Positions 18,496 through 26,253 of a DNA stretch of 64,000 nucleotides are shown in pieces. The stretch lies in NCBI GenBank assembly GCA_947588995.1, contig CANPZI010000010.1:32851-96850 (forward strand), given 5' to 3'. Position 1 is the first letter of the stretch. Each line of letters starts with the position of its first letter. The notes beneath the pieces were generated by a model. That model made no database searches, had not been told where the DNA came from, and saw only the letters and a list, made by a program, of their open reading frames with translations. The position numbers were made by a program, and so were the translations under genes. Source of the DNA: an uncultured Lachnospiraceae bacterium (GTDB lineage: Bacteria > Bacillota > Clostridia > Lachnospirales > Lachnospiraceae).

Positions 18496-19368
18496 ATGAA
18501 GAAACTGGGAAGAAACGATCCCTGCTGGTGCGGCAGCGGAAGGAAGTATAAGACATGCCACATGGCGTTTGACGAGAAGATTGAACACTATGCGCTGCAG
18601 GGGCACATCGTCCCCGATCATGATATGCTCAAGACGCCGGAGCAGATTGAGGGTATCAGACAGAGCAGCAGGCTGAATATCGCGATTCTGGACGAGATAG
18701 AGCGGCAGATTCATATCGGCATGAGCACGGAGGAGATCGACGGGATTGTGCGGGAGATGACGGCGGATATGGGCGGTATCGCCGCTCCGCTTGACTATGA
18801 GGGGTTCCCGAAGAGTGTGTGCACTTCCCTCAACGAGGTGGTGTGCCACGGGATCCCGAGCAGCGAGTGTCTGCTTAAGGACGGCGACATCGTCAACGTG
18901 GACGTATCCACGATCTATCAGGGTTACTTCTCGGATTCCTCCCGCATGTTTATGCTGGGAGATGTGGCGCCGGAGACAAGACGTCTCGTACAGGTGGCGA
19001 GAGAGTGCATCGATGTGGGCCTGGCTCAGGTGAAGCCCTGGAATTTTCTGGGCGACATGGCGCAGGCGATCAACGATCACGCCAGGGCCAACGGCTACTC
19101 TGTCGTGCGGGAGATCGGCGGCCACGGTGTCGGGCTGGAATTTCATGAGGAACCTTTTGTCAGCTATGTGACGAGCGCCGGCACGGAGATGCTCATGGTG
19201 CCGGGCATGGTATTCACGATAGAGCCGATGGTGAACATGGGCAGGGCGGATATCGTGATCGACGACGACGACGGCTGGACGGTCACTACCGAGGACGGCA
19301 AGCCGTCGGCGCAGTGGGAAGTCACGGTGGCGGTGACGGAGGAGGGTTATGAGATTTTGACATATTGA
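18496..19368 (+). CDS. map: Methionine aminopeptidase with N-terminal SEC-C zinc motif
   Basis: This 290-residue type I methionine aminopeptidase removes the initiator Met from nascent proteins. An N-terminal SEC-C motif (NDPCWCGSGRKYKTCH, about 7-22) precedes the pita-bread catalytic domain (about 45-288). All five metal ligands are in context: Asp in VNVDVST, Asp in YFSDSSR, His in GGHGVGLEFHE, Glu in FTIEPMV and Glu in QWEVTVAV. SEC-C-tagged MetAPs occur in various bacteria, and the zinc motif may aid ribosome or protein contacts. It lies 54 bp after the GH9 gene and is followed by a terminator. Confidence 0.96.
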   Translation: MKKLGRNDPCWCGSGRKYKTCHMAFDEKIEHYALQGHIVPDHDMLKTPEQIEGIRQSSRLNIAILDEIERQIHIGMSTEEIDGIVREMTADMGGIAAPLDYEGFPKSVCTSLNEVVCHGIPSSECLLKDGDIVNVDVSTIYQGYFSDSSRMFMLGDVAPETRRLVQVARECIDVGLAQVKPWNFLGDMAQAINDHARANGYSVVREIGGHGVGLEFHEEPFVSYVTSAGTEMLMVPGMVFTIEPMVNMGRADIVIDDDDGWTVTTEDGKPSAQWEVTVAVTEEGYEILTY

Positions 19369-19686
19369 TAAAATTATTCCCCGGTTCAAGAGAGCTTTGT
19401 AAGGCATGAGGGCAGAATACATCGCATTTGGCGGCGTGTTCTGCCTTTTTTGCGCGCCCGGATTTGTGCATTATTCCGATATTGCGGTGCGGCTCAAAGT
19501 CTGCTATCTTATCTGTACAATCTTTGGACATCTGTTCAGCATATTTTATGCCGTGTCCGACGGGCACGATCCATGGCGGTTCGCCGACGATTTCCAAGCA
19601 TTGAGTAACTGCAGGGCAGCAAAACGGCAGCAGCAGGCTTTTGCCCTGTGCAAAAAAGTGATGAGAGAAAGGAGAACGGGAAGACA
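19369..19686. other. Intergenic stretch with a terminator and no visible gene
   Basis: GGCAGAA (19411-19417) and TTCTGCC (19439-19445) followed by six T form a terminator for map. The remaining bases up to the next gene give one weak frame without a ribosome binding site or family resemblance, so I see nothing else that can be supported. Confidence 0.6.
19411..19451 (+). terminator. Terminator after map
   Basis: A 7-bp stem GGCAGAA/TTCTGCC is followed by TTTTTT. Confidence 0.75.
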
Positions 19687-20457
19687 ATGAGAGAATTTAT
19701 GGCAAGGTTGAGGGATCGTCTGAGTGAAAGATGGAACGATCCGGAACGGCAGGAGGACCGTCTGGCGGTGCTGATTGTCGGGGCGACGGCGGCGGTGGTG
19801 ATCATCGCGCTGCTGATTGTTCTGTGGGGCTATCTGGCGCGGGGAAGCAGGCAGGAGACGGGAACAGGCGGGGATGTGTCGGGAAACGAACTGCAGACCG
19901 CTGTATATGAGGAGAAGATGCAGGAGTACATGGCGCAGAACGAGGGACAGGCAGCCCTGTGGCGGGAGTATGCTGCCAGAGTGGACAGGCTGAACGATGA
20001 GGTGGAGAAACTGCTTGAGGCGATGGCGCGGACGGAGCAGGGATTGTCGGAGACGATCGAGCAGTATCGGGACGGAGATATCCTGATACAGAAAGAACTG
20101 ACTGCGGTCCACACCCAGGTTGACTCTGTCGTGCAGGAACTTAAGGAGACGCAGACGCAGCTGTATGATCTGACGGATATCGTGCAGCTGATGAACGAGG
20201 AGACGATACCGATGATCCTGGAGCAGATCACGCAGCTGGAGAGCAATATGGAGCAGGTGCAGACAAATATTGCCGAACTGTACACGAGGATCGAGGCGCT
20301 GGAGCAGGAAGATATCAAGCTGTGGGAGAGCATCGAAGATGTCAGGAATATTCTGGGGAATGTGGAGAATGTCGTCGAGGAGATGCATGTGCAGACATTG
20401 CGCTACCGCTATGACGAGGAGAACAGGACGCTCTATCTCGACCCGCATCAGAACTGA
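19687..20457 (+). CDS. Membrane-anchored coiled-coil protein, function unknown
   Basis: This 256-residue protein has a short basic cytoplasmic N-terminus and one transmembrane helix (about 26-51, VLIVGATAAVVIIALLIVLW). A long extracytoplasmic region follows, rich in Glu, Gln and Leu heptads (about 75-240), and predicts as a coiled coil. The start ATG 19687 is preceded by AAAGGAGA. It belongs to no family I recognise. The topology resembles cell-envelope or division accessory proteins, but there is no specific motif to support a role. It stands alone between map and metG. Confidence 0.75.
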   Translation: MREFMARLRDRLSERWNDPERQEDRLAVLIVGATAAVVIIALLIVLWGYLARGSRQETGTGGDVSGNELQTAVYEEKMQEYMAQNEGQAALWREYAARVDRLNDEVEKLLEAMARTEQGLSETIEQYRDGDILIQKELTAVHTQVDSVVQELKETQTQLYDLTDIVQLMNEETIPMILEQITQLESNMEQVQTNIAELYTRIEALEQEDIKLWESIEDVRNILGNVENVVEEMHVQTLRYRYDEENRTLYLDPHQN

Positions 20458-20527
20458 GCGGCGTGCCGGCGCCGCAGAGACGGGTGTTTCGGAGGAAGAA
20501 AGGTAGGCGCTGCCGCGCGGCGGGTAA

Positions 20528-20556
20528 TTGACAATTGCCGCCATTTATTGTAGTCT
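20528..20556 (+). promoter_or_regulatory. Promoter of metG
   Basis: TTGACA (20528-20533), a 17-bp spacer and TAGTCT (20551-20556) lie 81 bp before the metG start. No T-box or SAM riboswitch features are visible in the short leader. Confidence 0.55.
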
Positions 20557-20636
20557 TACGATATATGCCGACGTCCGCATATGCGCGTCCCGGCGCAGTC
20601 GGAAAGCGGGCGCTCCGGGAAAGGAGACCAGTCACA

Positions 20637-22664
20637 ATGAGCAAGGGAAAGTATTATATCACAACAGCGATCGCATATACCTCCGGCACACCGCATGTCG
20701 GCAACAGTTACGAGATCGTGCTGGCGGACAGTATTGCCCGTTTCAAGAGAAAAGACGGCTACGACGTATACTTCCAGACAGGAACGGATGAACACGGCCA
20801 GAAGATCGAGCTGAAAGCGCAGGAGCAGGGCGTCACACCGAAGCAGTTTGTGGACGGTGTGGCCGGTGAGATCCGCCGTATCTGCGACGCGCTGAATACT
20901 TCATACGATAAATTTATACGGACGACGGACGATTATCATGAGCGGCAGGTCCAGAAGATTTTTAAGAGGCTGTATGACCAGGGCGACATTTACAAGGGCT
21001 ATTACGAGGGGATGTACTGTACGCCCTGCGAGTCTTTCTGGACGGAGTCCCAGCTCGTGGACGGCAAGTGCCCCGACTGCGGCAGGGAAGTGAAACCTGC
21101 GAAAGAGGAAGCTTATTTCTTCAGGATGAGCAAATATGCGGACAGGCTGATCGAGCATATCAATACGCATCCGGAATTTATCCAGCCCGTCTCCCGCAAG
21201 AATGAGATGATGAACAATTTCCTGCTGCCGGGCTTACAGGATCTGTGCGTGTCCAGAACCTCCTATACCTGGGGGATTCCCGTGACGTTTGACGAAAAAC
21301 ATGTGATCTATGTCTGGATGGACGCGCTGACGAACTATATCACGGGGATCGGCTATGACGCTGACGGTGCAAGCGGCGAACAGTATCATAAATTCTGGCC
21401 GGCGGATCTGCATCTGATCGGCAAGGATATCATCCGTTTCCACACCATCTACTGGCCCATCTTCCTGATGGCGCTGGGCGAACCGCTGCCGAAGCAGGTG
21501 TTCGGCCATCCGTGGCTTCTGCAGGGCGACGGCAAGATGAGCAAGTCCAAGGGCAATGTGATCTATGCGGATGATCTGATTGACTTTTTCGGCGTAGACG
21601 CGGTGCGCTATTTCCTGCTGCACGAGATGCCTTTCGAGAACGACGGCGTGATCACATGGGAACTGATGGTGGAGCGCATGAATGCCGACCTGGCCAACAC
21701 GCTGGGCAATCTGGTCAACAGGACCATCTCCATGAGCAACAAATACTTCAGCGGGCAGGTGGAAAACAGGCGCGTCGGCGTGGATGCGGGCGCGGAGGAT
21801 GTGGATGCCGATCTGTTCCGGGCAGCGGCGGACACTTATGGGAGAGTGTCGAAGAAGATGGATGAACTGCGCGTGGCGGACGCGATCACGGAGATCTTCG
21901 CGCTGTTCAAGCGCTGCAACAAATATATCGACGAGACGATGCCCTGGGCGCTGGCGAAAGACGAGGCAAAGAGAGACAGGCTGGCGACGGTGCTGTACAA
22001 TCTGCTGAACGGCATCCTGGTGGGCGCGTCGCTCTTAGAGCCCTATATGCCGGAGACGGCGGAGAAGATTTTGGCGCAGATCAACGCGGCACCTGTGGAC
22101 TTTGCCGTGCTGGAGGAGTGCGCAAAGAGCGGAGACGCCGCGAGGGCGGCAGCGCTGTATCCGGATGCCAACAAAGTGACGGAGACGCCGGAGATTCTCT
22201 TTGCCCGTCAGGACTTAAAGGAGCTGATCGAGAAAGTGGACGCCATGTTTGAGGCGCGCAAGGCCGCGGCCGGTGCCTCCGCCGCGGATCAGGCCGCGGA
22301 GGAAGTGCCCGCGGATGTGATCGATATCGAGCCGAAAGCGGAGATCTCTTACGACGTCTTCGATCAGTGCCAGTTCCGGGTGGGCGAGATCATAGACTGC
22401 AGGGAAGTGCCGAAGTCCAAGAAACTGCTGTGTTCTCAGGTGCGCATCGGCTCAGAGGTCAGGCAGATTCTGTCCGGCATCAAGCAGCATTACCGCCCGG
22501 AGGAGATGGTCGGCAAGAAAGTGATGGTGCTTGTGAACCTGAAGCCCCGTGAGATTGCGGGTATGATGTCCGAGGGAATGCTTCTGTGCGCCGAGGACGC
22601 GGAGGGCAGGCTGGCGCTTGTGACGCCGGAGAGGGAGATGCCGTCCGGCGCGGAAATCTGCTGA
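20637..22664 (+). CDS. metG: Methionyl-tRNA synthetase
   Basis: This 675-residue enzyme charges tRNA-Met. The HIGH-type motif is GTPHVGNSYE (about 16-25). A zinc knuckle with two CxxC pairs (CTPCES and CPDCGR) lies at about 128-150, and GKMSKSKGNV at about 299-308. After the anticodon-binding helices and a variable Ala-rich linker, residues about 570-673 form the EMAP-II-like tRNA-binding domain (FRVGEIIDCREVPKSKKLL). The start is ATG 20637, eight bases after AAAGGAG; the upstream in-frame start at 20535 would place 34 extra residues before the conserved GKYYITTAI. Confidence 0.97.
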   Translation: MSKGKYYITTAIAYTSGTPHVGNSYEIVLADSIARFKRKDGYDVYFQTGTDEHGQKIELKAQEQGVTPKQFVDGVAGEIRRICDALNTSYDKFIRTTDDYHERQVQKIFKRLYDQGDIYKGYYEGMYCTPCESFWTESQLVDGKCPDCGREVKPAKEEAYFFRMSKYADRLIEHINTHPEFIQPVSRKNEMMNNFLLPGLQDLCVSRTSYTWGIPVTFDEKHVIYVWMDALTNYITGIGYDADGASGEQYHKFWPADLHLIGKDIIRFHTIYWPIFLMALGEPLPKQVFGHPWLLQGDGKMSKSKGNVIYADDLIDFFGVDAVRYFLLHEMPFENDGVITWELMVERMNADLANTLGNLVNRTISMSNKYFSGQVENRRVGVDAGAEDVDADLFRAAADTYGRVSKKMDELRVADAITEIFALFKRCNKYIDETMPWALAKDEAKRDRLATVLYNLLNGILVGASLLEPYMPETAEKILAQINAAPVDFAVLEECAKSGDAARAAALYPDANKVTETPEILFARQDLKELIEKVDAMFEARKAAAGASAADQAAEEVPADVIDIEPKAEISYDVFDQCQFRVGEIIDCREVPKSKKLLCSQVRIGSEVRQILSGIKQHYRPEEMVGKKVMVLVNLKPREIAGMMSEGMLLCAEDAEGRLALVTPEREMPSGAEIC

Positions 22665-22749
22665 TCCGTATATATGTGGGATGACCGGCGGGAATTCGGC
22701 CTGACCGAATGGCGGAAGTTGTTGTGTAGAGGGAGAGGATGGGACGACG

Positions 22750-23679
22750 ATGAAAAAAGAAGAGTTTTATTTTGATTCCAGGGACGGGGAGCACAGGCTT
22801 CATGCGATCAGATGGATTCCGGACGCCCCCAGGCCGGTCTGCATCGTGCAGATCGTACACGGCATGACGGAGTACGTGGATCGGTATGACGAGTTCGCGA
22901 GTTATCTGGCCGAGCGGGATATTCTGGTGGTAGGCGACGATCACCTCGGACACGGCAAGTCCGTGAGAGAGGGGGAGACTTACGGGTACTTCTGCAAAGA
23001 TGATGCCGCCACGGTTCTGGTGCGTGACGAGCATCGACTGAAAAAGATGACGCAGGAGCAGTATGCCGGCGTCCCCTATATCATTCTGGGACACAGCATG
23101 GGCTCTTTCATTGTGCGCAACTACCTGACGAGGTACGGTTCGGGGGTGAACGGCGCGATCATTATGGGGACAGGTATGCTGTCAAAGCCGATGCTGTTCG
23201 CCGGCACCGCGCTTGCCATGATACAGGGCGCCGTCTTTGGCGATACTCATCCCTGCAGGTTTATTGAGAAAGTTTCTTTCGGCTCCTATGACAAGCCGAT
23301 CCGCGCGAAAGGGGAATCCGGCAACTGGCTCTCCAAGAATGTGGAGTGCCTGATGAAGTACGCGGGTGATCCGCTGTGTACTTTCACATTTACCGCGAAT
23401 GGCTATAAGACTCTGTTTAAGCTGATCTATCAGCTGTACGACGTCAAGCGGCTGAAGAAGATGCCGAAGAATCTGCCGGTGCTCTTTGCCTCCGGTGAGG
23501 ATGATCCCGTGGGCAATTACGGCAGGGATGTAAAGCAGGTATATCGGTCTTTTCGGGAGCTCGGTATGGAGAATGTGCAGATGAAGCTGTATCCGAAAGA
23601 CCGGCATGAGATACTGAATGAACTGGATCGGGCGGAGGTCTATGCTGATCTCTACCGCTGGATCCTGCAGAGGATCTGA
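22750..23679 (+). CDS. Alpha/beta hydrolase, monoacylglycerol lipase-like
   Basis: This 309-residue serine hydrolase belongs to the Hydrolase_4 (lysophospholipase/monoglyceride lipase) group. The nucleophile elbow is GHSMGSF (Ser near residue 117). The acid is in SGEDDPVGNYG (about 251) and the catalytic His in KDRHEILNE (about 284). The oxyanion motif is VHGMTEYVDRY near residue 38. There is no signal peptide, so it is cytoplasmic or peripheral. The substrate is probably a monoglyceride or lysolipid ester. It is followed closely by a small membrane protein gene in the same direction. Confidence 0.88.
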   Translation: MKKEEFYFDSRDGEHRLHAIRWIPDAPRPVCIVQIVHGMTEYVDRYDEFASYLAERDILVVGDDHLGHGKSVREGETYGYFCKDDAATVLVRDEHRLKKMTQEQYAGVPYIILGHSMGSFIVRNYLTRYGSGVNGAIIMGTGMLSKPMLFAGTALAMIQGAVFGDTHPCRFIEKVSFGSYDKPIRAKGESGNWLSKNVECLMKYAGDPLCTFTFTANGYKTLFKLIYQLYDVKRLKKMPKNLPVLFASGEDDPVGNYGRDVKQVYRSFRELGMENVQMKLYPKDRHEILNELDRAEVYADLYRWILQRI

Positions 23680-23689
23680 AAGGATTGAG

Positions 23690-24145
23690 ATGAGGAGACT
23701 CAGGAAGTTTGTCATGCTGCTTTTGCTGTGTATCTGCGGCGTGGCACTGATCAGGGTCCTGGCTTTCGGCGGCAGGGACAGCGTCGGACAGGGAGAGGAA
23801 AGCGAGGAGACGATCGTCGGCTGGGTGATCGGGCGCATAGAATCGGGGGAGATTGATCTGTCCGATGAGGCGGACGTCAGGCGGGCGATCGCTGAGGGCG
23901 AGCAGAAATTCGGTGTTGTCCTGGCGGAGGAGACGGAGGACAGGATCGTCGGATTCACGCAGACGCTCGATGCGGCCTCCACGGGCGCGGATGATTTCGC
24001 AAGGCAGGCGAAACAGATGTATGAGAAGTATGCCGCGGAGTTTGTGGAACAGGCCAATGACAAGATAAACGGGGCGTTCCGTGAGGCCGCCGAAGATGCG
24101 GCGCACGGTTTTGTGGAGAGCATCTTTTCGGAAGAGGACGAATGA
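23690..24145 (+). CDS. Small single-pass membrane protein, function unknown
   Basis: This 151-residue protein has an N-terminal hydrophobic segment (about 7-24, FVMLLLLCICGVALIRVLAF) and then an acidic, helical extracytoplasmic domain rich in Glu, Asp and Ala. The start at ATG 23690 uses AAAGGATTGAG; the longer frame to 23618 runs inside the hydrolase gene. It starts 10 bp after that gene and is probably co-transcribed. I do not recognise a family. Confidence 0.65.
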   Translation: MRRLRKFVMLLLLCICGVALIRVLAFGGRDSVGQGEESEETIVGWVIGRIESGEIDLSDEADVRRAIAEGEQKFGVVLAEETEDRIVGFTQTLDAASTGADDFARQAKQMYEKYAAEFVEQANDKINGAFREAAEDAAHGFVESIFSEEDE

Positions 24146-24160
24146 TACGGCTTTCTCTGA

Positions 24161-24197
24161 CCATACTATGATGTAGTGATACTGCGTTACAGTATGG
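24161..24197. promoter_or_regulatory. Inverted repeat upstream of D-lactate dehydrogenase
   Basis: CCATACT (24161-24167) and AGTATGG (24191-24197) form a perfect inverted repeat just before the ribosome binding site. It may be an operator or a hairpin in the leader; no T run follows. Confidence 0.4.
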
Positions 24198-24215
24198 AAA
24201 GAGGAGGCTGTTTTT

Positions 24216-25208
24216 ATGAAAATTGCTTTTTTCAGCACGAAACCCTACGACAGGATCTGGTTTGAGCCGCTGGCAAAAGAGTACGGATTTGAGATGCGCT
24301 TCTATGAGATGCCGTTTCAGGAGGATACGGTTCCGCTGGCGAGGGGATATGACGCGGTCTGTATCTTTGTCAACGACTGCGTGACGGCGCAGATGATCCG
24401 GCAGCTCTATGAGATGAAAGTTAAAGCGCTGCTCCTCAGGAGTGCCGGATTCAATCATGTGGACGTGAAAGCGGCCGAGGATAAGCTTTTGATCCTGCGG
24501 GTACCCAGCTATTCGCCGGAGGCGGTGGCGGAATTTGCCATGGGCATGGTCCTGACGGTGAACCGCCGCACGCATAAGGCATACAACCGGACGAGGGATT
24601 TCAATATGAGCCTGAACGGGCTGATGGGTGTGGATCTCTACCGGAAAACGGCGGGAATCGTAGGTACGGGCAGGATCGGGCAGGCGATGATACGCATCTG
24701 CAACGGCTTTGGCATGCGCGTGCTGGCTTACGATCCCTATCCGAATGAGAAGCTGGAGGCGGAATATGTGTCCCTGGAGGCGCTGCTGTCGTCGGCGGAT
24801 CTGATCTCCCTGCACTGCCCGCTGACCTCCCAGACACGCCACATGATTAACAGACAGGCGATAGAGAACATGAAGCCGGGGGCATATCTGGTGAATACGT
24901 CCCGGGGCGGACTGATCGATACGGAGGCATTGATAGACGGCCTGGTGGCGGGCAGATTTGGCGGCGTGGGTCTGGATGTGTACGAGGAGGAAGAGGGCGT
25001 CTTCTATGAGGACCGGTCCGGCGAGATCATGCGTGATGAGAATCTGGCGCGTCTGACGACTTTCCCGAACGTGCTTGTCACCTCCCACATGGGCTTTTTC
25101 ACGAGGGAGGCGATGCAGGCCATCGCCGAGGTAACGCTGGAGAATGCCTACGCGGTGGAGAACGGTCTGCCGCTCGTGAACAGGGTCGGCGCGGAGGCGG
25201 TCAAATAG
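24216..25208 (+). CDS. ldhA: D-lactate dehydrogenase (2-hydroxyacid dehydrogenase family)
   Basis: This 330-residue NAD-dependent enzyme reduces pyruvate to D-lactate. The Rossmann motif GTGRIGQAMIRI lies at about 150. The substrate-binding Arg is in NTSRGGLID (about 233), the acidic partner in GLDVYEEEEGVFYEDRS (about 252-268) and the catalytic His in TSHMGFF (about 294). The EEEEG-F-ED segment is specific to the D-LDH/LdhA branch rather than phosphoglycerate dehydrogenase. The start has AGAGGAGG. It is probably a fermentation end-step enzyme; the inverted repeat upstream may mediate control by redox or carbon state. Confidence 0.93.
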   Translation: MKIAFFSTKPYDRIWFEPLAKEYGFEMRFYEMPFQEDTVPLARGYDAVCIFVNDCVTAQMIRQLYEMKVKALLLRSAGFNHVDVKAAEDKLLILRVPSYSPEAVAEFAMGMVLTVNRRTHKAYNRTRDFNMSLNGLMGVDLYRKTAGIVGTGRIGQAMIRICNGFGMRVLAYDPYPNEKLEAEYVSLEALLSSADLISLHCPLTSQTRHMINRQAIENMKPGAYLVNTSRGGLIDTEALIDGLVAGRFGGVGLDVYEEEEGVFYEDRSGEIMRDENLARLTTFPNVLVTSHMGFFTREAMQAIAEVTLENAYAVENGLPLVNRVGAEAVK

Positions 25209-25250
25209 CAGAAAAAGAATCACAAAATCCGTGTTTCCGGCAACCGATTC

Positions 25251-25279
25251 TTGAATGTTTGGCTCTGTCATGGTAAACT
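25251..25279 (+). promoter_or_regulatory. Promoter of the signalling cluster
   Basis: TTGAAT (25251-25256), 17 bp and TAAACT (25274-25279) precede the response regulator gene at 25313. Confidence 0.5.
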
Positions 25280-25312
25280 GAGACATAGGGGTTTACTTAA
25301 GGGAGGATAGCT

Positions 25313-26221
25313 ATGAAGTACAAGGTTTTACTGACAGGGCACAATGATTCGGCAATCGACGATTTTTTTATGCAGATGAGCGACAACTTCGAGGTGGTGA
25401 CGACTTCGACCCGTTTCGCGGATATCACGCGCCATATCACTTTTTATAAGCCGGATATCTTTGTATTTTGCATATACAATGAGACGAGGGAAGACCTGAC
25501 GCAGATCGCGAATCTGAAATTCCGGCTGTCGAACAATAAGACGCCTCTCGTCATCATCGGCCTCAAGGAGGACTGTGACGAGTTCCTGCAGATCGCGACC
25601 AGCGCGCCGGATCTGATCCTGCACAGGCCGCTCTCGGTGGCGGTGATCCAGGAAAAGATTATCGCGCTTGTGAAAGACAACCGCTTTAAGAAAGCGGTGG
25701 ACGAAAAAGCGGAGGAGCGCGCCGCCGCGGCATCGTCCGGCGCTGCCGCGCCGGGAGGGGGCGCACACTTCGATATCGACCGCAACAGTATCGATCAGCT
25801 GATGGACAGACTCGCGGCGCCGGGACCTGTGACGGGACCGATTCCGTCTGTGCCCGGCAGGCGCAAGCACGTTCTCGTGGTGGATGACAATGCCATGATG
25901 TTAAAGATGCTGAAAGAGCACCTGCATGATAAATATGATGTGGCGACCGCCGCCAGCGGCAGAGTTGCGCTGAAGTTCCTGGAGCGGAAGACCACGGACC
26001 TGATTCTGCTGGATTATGAGATGCCGGAGGAGAGCGGGGCGGCGGTTTTAGAGCAGCTTCGCGCCTCGGAGGCCACGAAAGACATACCGGTCATCTTCCT
26101 GACGGGAGTCACCGACACTAAGAAGATCAAGGAAGCGCTCTCGCTGAAGCCGCAGAACTATCTGTTAAAGCCGGTTGACAGGGAGAAACTGCTCGACACG
26201 ATCGCCAAGGAGATCGGCTGA
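25313..26221 (+). CDS. Response regulator with degenerate and canonical receiver domains
   Basis: This 302-residue protein has an N-terminal receiver-like fold (about 1-122) that has lost its phospho-Asp: the strand after KPDIFVF carries no Asp at the right place. An Ala/Gly-rich linker (about 130-180) follows, then a complete C-terminal receiver (about 184-300). That receiver has the acidic pair VVDDNAMM, phospho-Asp in LLDYEMP, Thr in FLTGV and Lys in LLKPVD. No output domain is present, so it probably works by protein contacts or as a phosphorelay intermediate. It is 32 bp upstream of the hybrid kinase gene, its likely partner. Confidence 0.88.
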   Translation: MKYKVLLTGHNDSAIDDFFMQMSDNFEVVTTSTRFADITRHITFYKPDIFVFCIYNETREDLTQIANLKFRLSNNKTPLVIIGLKEDCDEFLQIATSAPDLILHRPLSVAVIQEKIIALVKDNRFKKAVDEKAEERAAAASSGAAAPGGGAHFDIDRNSIDQLMDRLAAPGPVTGPIPSVPGRRKHVLVVDDNAMMLKMLKEHLHDKYDVATAASGRVALKFLERKTTDLILLDYEMPEESGAAVLEQLRASEATKDIPVIFLTGVTDTKKIKEALSLKPQNYLLKPVDREKLLDTIAKEIG

Positions 26222-26253
26222 TTTCGGCGGATACATAGAAAGAGGAATATCGT

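Noticed and set aside
16783..19422. 879-codon minus-strand frame opposite GH9 and map
   Set aside because: A long GC-rich shadow frame, Arg/His-rich, opposite two well identified genes.
19406..19690. 94-codon frame between map and the coiled-coil gene
   Set aside because: It overlaps the map terminator, lacks a ribosome binding site and resembles no family.
20458..20636. T-box or SAM riboswitch before metG
   Set aside because: The leader after the predicted promoter is under 80 nt and shows none of the conserved motifs.
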